In this document: positions 36,134-43,628 of the stretch, one piece after another
How the letters are laid out: every line of letters begins with the position of its first letter
Position numbering within the stretch: the stretch's first letter is position 1
Assembly (NCBI GenBank): GCA_944321705.1
Contig: CALUMG010000003.1
Span: forward strand, 142,522-206,521
Length of the DNA: 64,000 nt
Source of the DNA: an uncultured Muribaculaceae bacterium
GTDB taxonomy: Bacteria; Bacteroidota; Bacteroidia; Bacteroidales; Muribaculaceae
Direction: 5' to 3'
Made by a program: the position numbers and the translations under genes
The notes under the pieces: generated by a model
Database searches by the model: none
What the model was told of the DNA's origin: nothing
The model's input: the letters and a program-made list of their open reading frames with translations, nothing else

Positions 36134-37693
36134 ATGTTACGAAAAATAAGAGTAACTCTCGCCATCGTGTTTTTTGCGGCGATAACGTTACTGTTTCTTG
36201 ACTTCACCGGCACAATTCACGCATGGCTCGGATGGATGGCAAAAATCCAATTCCTGCCGGCAATCTTTGCGCTTCACGCATGGCTCGGATGGATGGCAAA
36301 AATCCAATTCCTGCCGGCAATCTTTGCGCTTAACACGGTTGTAATAATTGCACTCATCGCAATCACGCTAATTTTCGGCCGAATATATTGTTCTGTAATT
36401 TGTCCGTTAGGAGTTTTTCAAGATATCGTGTCTTGGATAAGTTCAAAACGCAAAAAAAAGAAAGCCCGATTCTCCTATTCTCCGGCAAAATCATGGCTGC
36501 GCTATTCAATTCTTGCGATTTTCATCATAGCATTCATCGCCGGCATCCATTCACTCGTTGCGCTACTCGCGCCCTACAGTTCTTACGGACGCATCGTTTC
36601 CAATCTGTTTGCCCCGATATGGCAATGGGGAAACAACGTCCTTGCATCAGTAGCCGAACACTACGACAGCTATGCTTTCTACCGCACCGACGTGTGGCTT
36701 AAAAGCCTGTCCACATTCATAATAGCTGCACTTACATTCTGCATAGTCATCGTCCTTGCATGGAAAAACGGACGTACTTATTGCAACACCGTATGCCCGG
36801 TCGGCACCGTGCTCGGTTTCTTGTCAAAATACGCATTACTGAAACCTGTAATCGACACCGATAAGTGCAAAGGGTGCAGTCTTTGTTCAAGGAAATGCAA
36901 GGCTTCATGCATAGATTACAAAAACCATACTATAGATTATAGCCGTTGCGTCGACTGCATGGACTGCATCGACAACTGTGAATTCGACGCAATACATTAT
37001 GGACTAAGGAAGAAAAACAATCACGTCATTGAAAATGACGATACTAAAGGGAAAAAGAAAAACCCGGCTTCGCGCCGCACTTTTATTACGCTCTCCGCGC
37101 TCATGGCTGCCGAAACAGTACTAAAAGCTCAAGAAAAGAAGGTTGATGGCGGACTTGCCATAATAGAAGACAAAAAAATCCCCAACCGCGCTACTGCAAT
37201 CGTGCCCCCGGGAGCAATCAGTCATAGCAATTTCGCCACTCACTGCACTGCATGCCAATTGTGCGTGTCGGTCTGCCCTAACGGTGTATTACGCCCATCG
37301 ACCGACATAACCCGGCTGATGCAGCCCGAAATGTCGTATGAACGCGGATACTGCCGTCCCGAATGCACCAAGTGTTCGGAAGTATGCCCGACAGGCGCCA
37401 TTAACTTAATTGACATTGCCGAGAAATCGGCAATACATATAGGACACGCTGTGTGGGTAAAGGAAAACTGCGTGCCGCTCACCGACGGTGTGGAATGCGG
37501 CAACTGCGCACGCCACTGCCCCACCGGTGCGATACAAATGGTGAATTCCGACCCTGCCGACCCCGAATCACCAAAAATCCCGGTCGTGAACATCGAACGT
37601 TGTATAGGATGCGGCGCATGCGAGAATCTGTGTCCGGCACGTCCGTTCAGCGCAATCTATGTCGAAGGACACGAAGTTCACCGCACTGTTTGA
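36134..37693 (+). CDS. NapH/NapG-like membrane polyferredoxin fusion
   Basis: This 519-aa protein joins a NapH-like half and a NapG-like half. The first half has four to five transmembrane helices with CSVICPLGVFQD and CNTVCPVGTVLG, then 4Fe-4S motifs CKGCSLCSRKCKASC and CVDCMDCIDNCEFD. A Tat-like segment (SRRTFITLSALMAAE, about residue 315) follows. The second half holds four clusters: CTACQLCVSVCP, CRPECTKCSEVCP, CVPLTDGVECGNCARHCP and CIGCGACENLCP. It would carry electrons between the quinone pool and a periplasmic or surface partner. The next gene (aldo/keto reductase with Tat-like signal, 19 bp away) is the likely partner. A perfect 57-bp tandem duplication lengthens the first membrane region. 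Confidence 0.85.
   Translation: MLRKIRVTLAIVFFAAITLLFLDFTGTIHAWLGWMAKIQFLPAIFALHAWLGWMAKIQFLPAIFALNTVVIIALIAITLIFGRIYCSVICPLGVFQDIVSWISSKRKKKKARFSYSPAKSWLRYSILAIFIIAFIAGIHSLVALLAPYSSYGRIVSNLFAPIWQWGNNVLASVAEHYDSYAFYRTDVWLKSLSTFIIAALTFCIVIVLAWKNGRTYCNTVCPVGTVLGFLSKYALLKPVIDTDKCKGCSLCSRKCKASCIDYKNHTIDYSRCVDCMDCIDNCEFDAIHYGLRKKNNHVIENDDTKGKKKNPASRRTFITLSALMAAETVLKAQEKKVDGGLAIIEDKKIPNRATAIVPPGAISHSNFATHCTACQLCVSVCPNGVLRPSTDITRLMQPEMSYERGYCRPECTKCSEVCPTGAINLIDIAEKSAIHIGHAVWVKENCVPLTDGVECGNCARHCPTGAIQMVNSDPADPESPKIPVVNIERCIGCGACENLCPARPFSAIYVEGHEVHRTV
36218..36331 (+). repeat. Perfect 57-bp tandem duplication in frame
   Basis: Copies 36218-36274 and 36275-36331 are identical base for base. Each encodes 19 residues starting HAWLGWM and ending AIFAL. 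The duplication keeps the frame and doubles an amphipathic/hydrophobic stretch near the first helix. Confidence 0.97.
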
Positions 37694-37712
37694 CATTAAA
37701 AAACTGACAATC

Positions 37713-39110
37713 ATGGACAACAATATAATTGACAACAATAACAAGAATGAAATTTCACGAAGGAATTTCATCAAAATAGTAGGGATAAGCGCGGCAACTG
37801 TCACTGCAGCCACTTTGCCTGGATGCAAAAGCGATGCTGAAAAGAATGTAACCGCAAATTCTTCACAACAACCAGGGCAAATGACCTATCGCACCAATCC
37901 AAGAACAGGTGACAAGGTTTCCATCCTCGGCTATGGATGTATGAGGTGGCCAACGTTGCCATCACCGGCAGGCGACGGTAATGTAATCGACCAAAACACC
38001 GTCAACCGCCTCATCGACTACGCTCTTGAACATGGCGTGAACTATTTCGACACGTCGCCTGTGTATGTGCAAGGCTGGTCAGAAAAATCCACCGGCATTG
38101 CCTTGAAACGCCATCCTCGCGACAAGTTCTTCATTGCCACTAAATTATCAAACTTCTCCAATTACACACGCGAAAACTCAATAGCGATGTACCGGCAGTC
38201 GTTCACCGATTTGCAAGTCGACTACATCGACTACTACCTGCTCCACTCCATCGGCAACGGCGGCATCGACATGTTCCGGGCAAGATACATCGATAACGGA
38301 ATGATTGATTTCCTTATGGCCGAACGTGAAGCAGGTCGCATACGCAACCTTGGCTTCTCCTTCCACGGCACCAAAGAAGTATTTGACGAGGTTCTTGCAA
38401 TGCACGACAAAGTTCATTGGGACTTCGTGCAGATTCAATTGAACTATGTCGATTGGAAGCATGCTTCGGGCAATAATGTCAATGCCGACTATCTTTATGG
38501 CGAACTGGTGAAGCGCAACATCCCTGCAGTGATAATGGAACCGCTGCTCGGAGGCCGCCTGTCAAACGTCCCCGACCACATTGCTGCACGATTGCTGCAA
38601 CGCAACCCGACGTCGAGCGTGGCATCTTGGGCATTCCGTTTTGCCGGAACGCCAAAAGATGTACTTACCGTATTGAGCGGCATGACTTACATGGAACACC
38701 TGCAAGACAACTTGCGCACATATTCTCCACTGGTCGAACTTTCCGATGAGGAAACGCAATTCCTCTATGACACGGCCGAATTGATGATGCAGTACCCTAC
38801 AATCCCATGCAACGACTGTAAATATTGCATGCCGTGCCCTTATGGCATCGACATCCCGGCAATCTTGTTGCATTACAACAAATGCGTCAACGAAGGCAAC
38901 ATTCCTGCATCGTCGCAAGACGAGAACTATCAGCGCGCACGCCGTGCCTACTTGATTGGATATGACCGCAGCGTCCCGAAGCTGAGACAGGCAAGCCACT
39001 GCATAGGATGTGGGCAATGCGTAATCCACTGCCCACAAAGCATCGACATCCCTCACGAGCTGCACCGCATCGACCAATTCGTCGAAAAATTAAAACAAGG
39101 CACGCTATAA
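37713..39110 (+). CDS. Exported aldo/keto reductase with C-terminal ferredoxin motifs
   Basis: This 465-aa protein starts at ATG 37713 with a Tat-like signal (SRRNFIKIVGISAATVTAAT) that ends LPGC, so it may be a Tat-exported lipoprotein. An aldo/keto reductase domain follows: SILGYGCMRWP, FDTSPVYVQGWSEKSTGIAL and DYIDYYLLHSIGNGG, with the catalytic Tyr and His regions present. The C-terminus adds cysteine motifs CNDCKYCMPCPYGIDIP and CIGCGQCVIHCPQSIDIP, typical of Fe-S AKRs of anaerobes. Substrate is unknown. It is 19 bp downstream of the NapGH-like polyferredoxin, which probably supplies or takes electrons. Confidence 0.88.
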   Translation: MDNNIIDNNNKNEISRRNFIKIVGISAATVTAATLPGCKSDAEKNVTANSSQQPGQMTYRTNPRTGDKVSILGYGCMRWPTLPSPAGDGNVIDQNTVNRLIDYALEHGVNYFDTSPVYVQGWSEKSTGIALKRHPRDKFFIATKLSNFSNYTRENSIAMYRQSFTDLQVDYIDYYLLHSIGNGGIDMFRARYIDNGMIDFLMAEREAGRIRNLGFSFHGTKEVFDEVLAMHDKVHWDFVQIQLNYVDWKHASGNNVNADYLYGELVKRNIPAVIMEPLLGGRLSNVPDHIAARLLQRNPTSSVASWAFRFAGTPKDVLTVLSGMTYMEHLQDNLRTYSPLVELSDEETQFLYDTAELMMQYPTIPCNDCKYCMPCPYGIDIPAILLHYNKCVNEGNIPASSQDENYQRARRAYLIGYDRSVPKLRQASHCIGCGQCVIHCPQSIDIPHELHRIDQFVEKLKQGTL

Positions 39111-39139
39111 TTGAGTATTAAGAAGATTTTTAGATAAAG

Positions 39140-39180
39140 CTGAATCCTACTTTTACTGCATTTTAGGATTCAGTTTTATT
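39140..39180 (+). terminator. Intrinsic terminator of the Fe-S/AKR operon
   Basis: CTGAATCCTA (39140-39149) pairs with TAGGATTCAG (39164-39173), followed by TTTTATTTTTA. The stretch from here to 39367 is AT-rich and I see nothing else in it. Confidence 0.88.
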
Positions 39181-39367
39181 TTTATGTGATAAATCGCTCC
39201 TTCCAAGCATCTGCCACATTAGCAGTGCTGTCATACTTCAATCTTTGCCAATCGCTGAAATTCAAAACAAAAGTTAATTTTACTCTCATCCGAATAGCAA
39301 AATATTAAATAATGCAAACAGATTGCATTTTCCTGCCGACAAACTATGTTTTACAACATATAATTTC

Positions 39368-39375
39368 TATCTTTG
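39368..39375 (+). promoter_or_regulatory. -7 element TATCTTTG before the structured RNA
   Basis: A perfect TAnnTTTG; transcription would begin near 39381, just before the first hairpin of the folded region. No clear -33 TTG. Confidence 0.5.
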
Positions 39376-39381
39376 CACCAG

Positions 39382-39520
39382 TTATTCATGGTATTAGTTT
39401 TAAGGCAAAACTAAAATGGATGTCGTGATGACAATCATTTTGATGTTTTTAGGTTTATGTTATTAGAAGGTTAATTAGGTAAAGCGATCCCAGGCAGTGA
39501 TGTCGGGGATTAATTTTTTA
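39382..39520 (+). ncRNA. Structured RNA or attenuator leader, family not recognised
   Basis: Three hairpins follow the -7 element. Hairpin 1: TTAGTTTT (39394-39401) with AAAACTAA (39407-39414), loop aaggc. Hairpin 2: AAAATG (39413-39418) with CATTTT (39436-39441), plus inner TGTC/GACA around gtgat. Hairpin 3: ATCCCAGGCA (39487-39496) with TGTCGGGGAT (39501-39510), one A-G mismatch and one wobble, capped by a GTGA (GNRA) tetraloop and followed by TAATTTTTTA, which looks like an intrinsic terminator. A fourth hairpin (CACTCTT/AAGAGTG, 39531-39551) lies between it and the HTH gene. It could be a small RNA or a conditional leader for that gene. Confidence 0.55.
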
Positions 39521-39606
39521 TATACCCAACCACTCTTATCCCTAAAGAGTGTACACACGAGGAGCACAACAAATTGAACTGTTCAACCATTTAATTTATC
39601 GGCATA

Positions 39607-39969
39607 ATGAGCACAATTACAAAAGAACAATATGAATTTGCCCAATCAAGAATCGAAGAACTTCTTCCGTTGGTAGATGACAATACTCCTGTAAACGACA
39701 AGAACGCCGTAGAGCTTTCCATGATGTCAGATATTGTGATAGCCTATGAAAAAGAACATTATCCCATTGAAAAGCCTACAGTGGCCGAGCTAATAGAACT
39801 ATCCTTGGAAGAAAAGGGAATGACGCAAAAGCAGTTGGCTAAAGAAATCGGAGTAAGCGCATCTCGAGTAAACGATTACATCAACGGGCGTTCTGAACCG
39901 ACCTTGAAGGTTGCGAGAAGCCTTTGCCGCATATTGGGAATACGTCCGGCTGCCATGCTCGGACTCTGA
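39607..39969 (+). CDS. XRE-family HTH protein, HigA antitoxin-like
   Basis: This 120-aa protein has an N-terminal HigA-like segment (ELSMMSDIVIAYEKEHYPIEKPT) and a C-terminal helix-turn-helix (residues about 72-112: MTQKQLAKEIGVSASRVNDY, INGRSEPTLKVARSLCRILG). This layout matches antitoxins of RelE/HigB-type systems in Bacteroidetes. No toxin gene is found upstream or downstream; the 240-bp region before it holds a folded RNA instead. It is thus an orphan antitoxin-like regulator. It is followed by a strong terminator. Confidence 0.82.
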   Translation: MSTITKEQYEFAQSRIEELLPLVDDNTPVNDKNAVELSMMSDIVIAYEKEHYPIEKPTVAELIELSLEEKGMTQKQLAKEIGVSASRVNDYINGRSEPTLKVARSLCRILGIRPAAMLGL

Positions 39970-39993
39970 CCGAATTATCATAAAACTTTTTTT

Positions 39994-40029
39994 AAGCGCG
40001 ACCACACAAGGCTTCGCGCTTCTTTTTTT
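39994..40029 (+). terminator. Intrinsic terminator of the HTH gene
   Basis: AAGCGCGA (39994-40001) pairs perfectly with TCGCGCTT (40014-40021), followed by a run of seven T (40023-40029). Confidence 0.9.
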
Positions 40030-40180
40030 GCTGAAAACGCATCTCACCCAAATCCCAAGATCCAACTTCCCCAACAGGACAGCACTGGCAGCAACAATGC
40101 CCAAACCATTGAAAATCAATACATTGCATTCTCATACATGCACAAAAAAGAGGACACATTCACATGTATCCTCTATCGTG

Positions 40181-40255
40181 TGGGTGTTGACGGATTCGAA
40201 CCGCCGACCCTCTGCTTGTAAGGCAGATGCTCTGAACCAGCTGAGCTAAACACCC
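40181..40255 (-). tRNA. tRNA-Val (anticodon TAC)
   Basis: On the minus strand the sequence folds as a 75-nt tRNA: acceptor GGGTGTT/AACACCC, D-arm GCTCAGCTGGTTCAGAGC, anticodon arm CTGCC-TTACAAG-... with TAC at positions 34-36, T-arm GGCGGTTCGAATCCGTC and discriminator A. The terminal CCA is not encoded. It lies opposite to and just before purB. Confidence 0.95.
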
Positions 40256-40378
40256 TCGTTGTTCATTTCGCAACCGCTTTGTTTCTCAATTGCGATGCAA
40301 AGGTAAGGACATTTTTTTGAATGTGCAAAATATTTCGCGTATTTTTTTGAGAAAATTTATTTTCTCATCTTTTTTCAC

Positions 40379-40386
40379 TAATTTTG
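40379..40386 (+). promoter_or_regulatory. -7 element TAATTTTG before purB
   Basis: A perfect TAnnTTTG about 105 bases before the purB ATG at 40491. No -33 TTG at the usual spacing. Confidence 0.45.
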
Positions 40387-40490
40387 CAAAGGTAAATTTA
40401 GATAGAAACCCGTTAATATGGCGGCATTTAGATTCCGCACGCGACTGGGAACATATTTTTTCATTTTATCGGTACAAAAATTTTAATTTT

Positions 40491-41834
40491 ATGAATCTTT
40501 CGCCACTAACTGCAATATCGCCCATCGACGGCAGGTATCGCTCAAAGACAGAGAGCTTGGATCTTTACTTTTCCGAATTCGCACTCATACGCTATCGCGT
40601 AAAAGTGGAAATAGAATATTTCATAGCATTATGCGAAATTCCATTGCCGCAATTGAGCGACATCGACCATAAGGTGTTCACCCAATTAAGGGACATATAT
40701 CTTAACTTCTCGATAAACGACGCACAACGGATAAAGGATATCGAAAGCATAACCAACCACGACGTAAAAGCCGTGGAATATTTCTTGAAAGAGCAATTTG
40801 ACACGCTCGGCTTGTCGGCCCACAAGGAATTCATCCACTTCGGGCTCACGTCGCAAGACATCAACAACACCTCAGTGCCGATGTCGATAAAAGACGCGCT
40901 CCACGACGTGTACATGCCACTCGTGAACCAAATCGCCGACCTGCTCGACTCTTATGCCGAACAATGGAAAGATGTGCCGATGCTGGCCAAGACCCATGGG
41001 CAACCGGCCTCCCCGACTCGTCTCGGAAAGGAAATCAAAGTGTTCTCATATCGCTTGCGCAACCAGCTCGCAATGCTCGAAGCAACTCCGATTTCAGGAA
41101 AATTTGGTGGAGCAACAGGAAATTTCAACGCACACCTCGCAGCATTCCCGCAATACGACTGGAGGCAATTCGCAAACGATTTTTTGAAAAACAAGCTCGG
41201 CATAGAACGAGAACAATGGACTACGCAAATATCAAATTATGACAATCTCGGAGCCTTGTTTGACGCTCTCAAGCGCATCAACACAATCTTGATAGACCTT
41301 GACCGCGACTTCTGGCAATACATCTCGATGAACTACTTCAAGCAGAAAATCAAAGCCGGAGAAGTAGGTTCATCGGCAATGCCACATAAAGTCAACCCAA
41401 TCGACTTCGAGAACTCGGAAGGCAACCTCGGCATTGCAAATGCAATTTTCATGCACTTGTCGACCAAGCTGCCGGTTTCGAGATTGCAACGCGACCTTAC
41501 CGACTCGACCGTGTTGCGCAACATTGGCGTTCCATTGGGGCACACAGTGATAGCAATGCACAGCACACTCAAAGGCCTCAACAAGCTGATATTGAACCAA
41601 GATGCAATAAACAGCGATCTTGACAACATGTGGAATGTGGTGGCCGAAGCAATCCAAACCATCCTACGTCGCGAGGGATATGAGAAACCTTATGAAACAC
41701 TCAAGGCTCTGACTCGCACCAACAGTGTCGTCAATGCCGAAAGTATCTCGGAATTCATCGACACGCTCAATGTTTCGGATGAAGTAAAAACAGAGTTGAA
41801 GAAATTCTCTCCTCATACTTACACGGGATATTAA
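40491..41834 (+). CDS. purB: Adenylosuccinate lyase
   Basis: This 447-aa fumarase/aspartase-superfamily enzyme acts twice in purine synthesis: SAICAR to AICAR, and adenylosuccinate to AMP. It is of the E. coli PurB type. The opening LTAISPIDGRYRSKTESL, HFGLTSQDINNTSVPM, AKTHGQPASPTRLGKE and the signature loop GSSAMPHKVNPIDFENSEGN are all present. The ATG at 40491 matches the family start; the open frame reaches 67 codons further upstream, into promoter DNA. It is followed by a hairpin that probably ends the transcript. Confidence 0.96.
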   Translation: MNLSPLTAISPIDGRYRSKTESLDLYFSEFALIRYRVKVEIEYFIALCEIPLPQLSDIDHKVFTQLRDIYLNFSINDAQRIKDIESITNHDVKAVEYFLKEQFDTLGLSAHKEFIHFGLTSQDINNTSVPMSIKDALHDVYMPLVNQIADLLDSYAEQWKDVPMLAKTHGQPASPTRLGKEIKVFSYRLRNQLAMLEATPISGKFGGATGNFNAHLAAFPQYDWRQFANDFLKNKLGIEREQWTTQISNYDNLGALFDALKRINTILIDLDRDFWQYISMNYFKQKIKAGEVGSSAMPHKVNPIDFENSEGNLGIANAIFMHLSTKLPVSRLQRDLTDSTVLRNIGVPLGHTVIAMHSTLKGLNKLILNQDAINSDLDNMWNVVAEAIQTILRREGYEKPYETLKALTRTNSVVNAESISEFIDTLNVSDEVKTELKKFSPHTYTGY

Positions 41835-41849
41835 AAAACACTGAATAAA

Positions 41850-41890
41850 CAACTTGGGCGGACCACCGTCAATGTCCGCCCGGTTGTTAA
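41850..41890 (+). terminator. Hairpin after purB
   Basis: GGGCGGAC (41856-41863) pairs with GTCCGCCC (41874-41881); flanking AACAAC and GTTGTT may extend the stem. The T-run is weak. Confidence 0.6.
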
Positions 41891-41929
41891 CAATTAGGAA
41901 AATTTAAGGCCAATTTTCACACTGCCAAG

Positions 41930-41960
41930 TTTGCATTATTTTGGCTTTTAAGTATCTTTG
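41930..41960 (+). promoter_or_regulatory. Promoter of the pseudouridine synthase gene
   Basis: TTTG (41930-41933), 19 bp, then TATCTTTG (41953-41960): a full consensus. The ATG at 42050 gives a leader of about 83 nt. Confidence 0.7.
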
Positions 41961-42049
41961 CATTATTCAAGAACTTAAACTCATTTCATATTCATTAATA
42001 ACCTTATAGCTAAACAAATAGCCGAGAGGCTGGTTTTTTATTTATCATT

Positions 42050-43495
42050 ATGGAAGAAAACGTAGAAAAAAAAGCAAGAAGACCGCGTATTGGCGAAAGC
42101 AAAAGTGAAATCGTTGATACCAATGAAGGCCGCTACGAGCGAATAGAATACAATGCCGAAAATCGTGGCGATTCTTCTTCGAGTGGAGACTATGCATCGG
42201 GATACAACAATCAACGTGAATACGGAGACCAACGCGGCTACAATCAACGTGGAGGGTACGCCCCTCGAGGGAATTACGGGAACAACCGTTACAACAATTA
42301 TGAAAACGCCGAAGGACAACAAGAAGGCGGCGAAAATGCAGGTTACCAGCAACGCGGGTACAACAACCAGCGTGGCGGGTACAACCAACGCGGAAACAAC
42401 GGTGGATATAACAACCAGCGTGGTGGGTACAACAACCAGCGCGGCGGTTATAATCAACGCGGAAACAATGGTGGATATAACAACCAACGTGGAGGATACA
42501 ACAACCAACGCGGCAACAACGGTGGATATAACAACCAGCGTGGCGGGTACAACCAACGTGGCAACAACGGTGGATACAATAACCAACGTGGCGGCTATAA
42601 CCAACATGGCAACAATGGAGGGTACAACAATCAACGTGGAGGGTACAACCAACGCGGTGGTTACAATAATGGTGGAAACCGCAACAACAATCGCCCCAAC
42701 GGTGGTAAACCACAACAAATGCGCTTCACGCCGAGGCCGAAACGCATCGAATATGTTTTGCCCGAAGTTGATCCTAACGAACCGATACGTTTGAACAAAT
42801 TCATGGCAAACGCAGGTGTTTGCTCGCGTCGTGAAGCCGATGAATTGATTCAAAAGGGCGAAGTAAAAGTAAACGGAACTCCGGTTACCGAACTCGGAAC
42901 AAAAATCACTCGCAACGATGTCGTTGAATACGATGGAAAAGTCGTTACGCTCGAAAGTAAGTGCTACATATTGCTCAACAAGCCGAAGGATTGCGTTACA
43001 ACAAGCGATGATCCTAACGGTCGCACAACTGTCATGGACTTGATAAAGGGTGCTTGCACCGAACGTGTTTATCCTGTAGGACGTCTCGACCGCAACACCA
43101 CAGGTGTACTGCTGTTGACAAACGATGGAGACCTTGCTTCAAAACTTACACATCCTAAATATGTAAAGAAGAAAATATATCAAGTGTGGACCGACAAGCC
43201 TATCTCGGAAGACGACATGCAACACATTGCCGATGGAGTCGAACTTGACGACGGCCCGATTCATGCCGACGCAATAAGCTATGTCTCTCCTACCGACAAG
43301 AAACAAGCCGGTATAGAAATCCACTCGGGACGCAACCGTGTGGTACGCCGCATATTCGAATCGCTCGGCTACCATGTGGTAAAACTCGACCGCGTGTACT
43401 TTGCAGGATTGACTAAAAAGAACCTTGCTCGCGGAAAATGGCGCTACTTGACACAAGAAGAAGTAAACTTCTTGAAACAAGGTTCATTCGAATAA
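42050..43495 (+). CDS. Ribosomal large-subunit pseudouridine synthase (RluB/RsuA type) with RGG-rich N-terminal tail
   Basis: This 481-aa protein has a normal RsuA/RluB enzyme at its C-terminus (residues about 245-475). It consists of an S4 RNA-binding domain (RLNKFMANAGVCSRREADEL, IQKGEVKVNG) and a catalytic domain with the active aspartate in VYPVGRLDRNTTGVLLLTND and IHSGRNRVVRRIFESLGYHV. The first 240 residues are disordered: residues 1-95 are charged, then about 120 residues are near-perfect repeats built from GGYNNQRGGYNQRGNN. Such Arg/Gly/Tyr/Asn tails bind RNA and can condense. Tails of this kind occur on Bacteroidota homologues, but this repeat is unusually regular. Confidence 0.9.
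   Translation: MEENVEKKARRPRIGESKSEIVDTNEGRYERIEYNAENRGDSSSSGDYASGYNNQREYGDQRGYNQRGGYAPRGNYGNNRYNNYENAEGQQEGGENAGYQQRGYNNQRGGYNQRGNNGGYNNQRGGYNNQRGGYNQRGNNGGYNNQRGGYNNQRGNNGGYNNQRGGYNQRGNNGGYNNQRGGYNQHGNNGGYNNQRGGYNQRGGYNNGGNRNNNRPNGGKPQQMRFTPRPKRIEYVLPEVDPNEPIRLNKFMANAGVCSRREADELIQKGEVKVNGTPVTELGTKITRNDVVEYDGKVVTLESKCYILLNKPKDCVTTSDDPNGRTTVMDLIKGACTERVYPVGRLDRNTTGVLLLTNDGDLASKLTHPKYVKKKIYQVWTDKPISEDDMQHIADGVELDDGPIHADAISYVSPTDKKQAGIEIHSGRNRVVRRIFESLGYHVVKLDRVYFAGLTKKNLARGKWRYLTQEEVNFLKQGSFE
42341..42690 (+). repeat. Low-complexity coding repeat (YNNQRGG/YNQRGNNGG units)
   Basis: About eight units of 15-17 residues alternate the words YNNQRGG, YNQRGG and NQRGNNGG. The DNA copies differ mostly at third positions (for example cgt/cgc, ggg/ggt/gga), so this is an old array rather than a fresh duplication, yet it is still able to recombine. 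Confidence 0.9.
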
Positions 43496-43523
43496 ACAAT
43501 AATAGAATAAAAAATGAATAGTC

Positions 43524-43605
43524 GCGATTATTGTGTTACACTTATAGACGGGCATCCCCTTTAATGGGATTGACGTGGACGGTGTAACACAATAACGTCG
43601 TTTTT
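43524..43605 (+). terminator. Large inverted repeat, probable terminator upstream of asnS
   Basis: TTATTGTGTTACAC (43528-43541) pairs perfectly with GTGTAACACAATAA (43582-43595), extended by CG/CG across one bulged A. An inner ATCCC/GGGAT hairpin (43554-43570) fills the loop. TTTTT follows at 43601-43605. It could end the pseudouridine synthase transcript or act as an attenuator for asnS. Confidence 0.6.
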
Positions 43606-43628
43606 ACAACAACCATAAAACCAACATC

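Noticed and set aside
39416..39466. A 16-codon frame (MDVVMTIILMFLGLCY) that could be a hydrophobic toxin peptide before the HigA-like gene
   Set aside because: It lies across hairpin 2 of the structured RNA, and its bases are explained by the pairing. Nothing else supports translation.
42341..42690. CRISPR-like array of short direct repeats
   Set aside because: The repeats are coding, in frame, lack unique spacers of constant length and belong to the protein tail.
42038..42853. Long minus-strand frame rich in Val, Ile and Thr, looking like a membrane protein
   Set aside because: It mirrors the Gly/Asn/Arg repeat of the pseudouridine synthase; the hydrophobic pattern is produced by the repeat, and the plus-strand enzyme is certain.
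43502..43628. T-box or amino-acid riboswitch before asnS
   Set aside because: No T-box sequence or antiterminator pair is visible, and Bacteroidota generally lack T-boxes; a terminator explains the hairpin.
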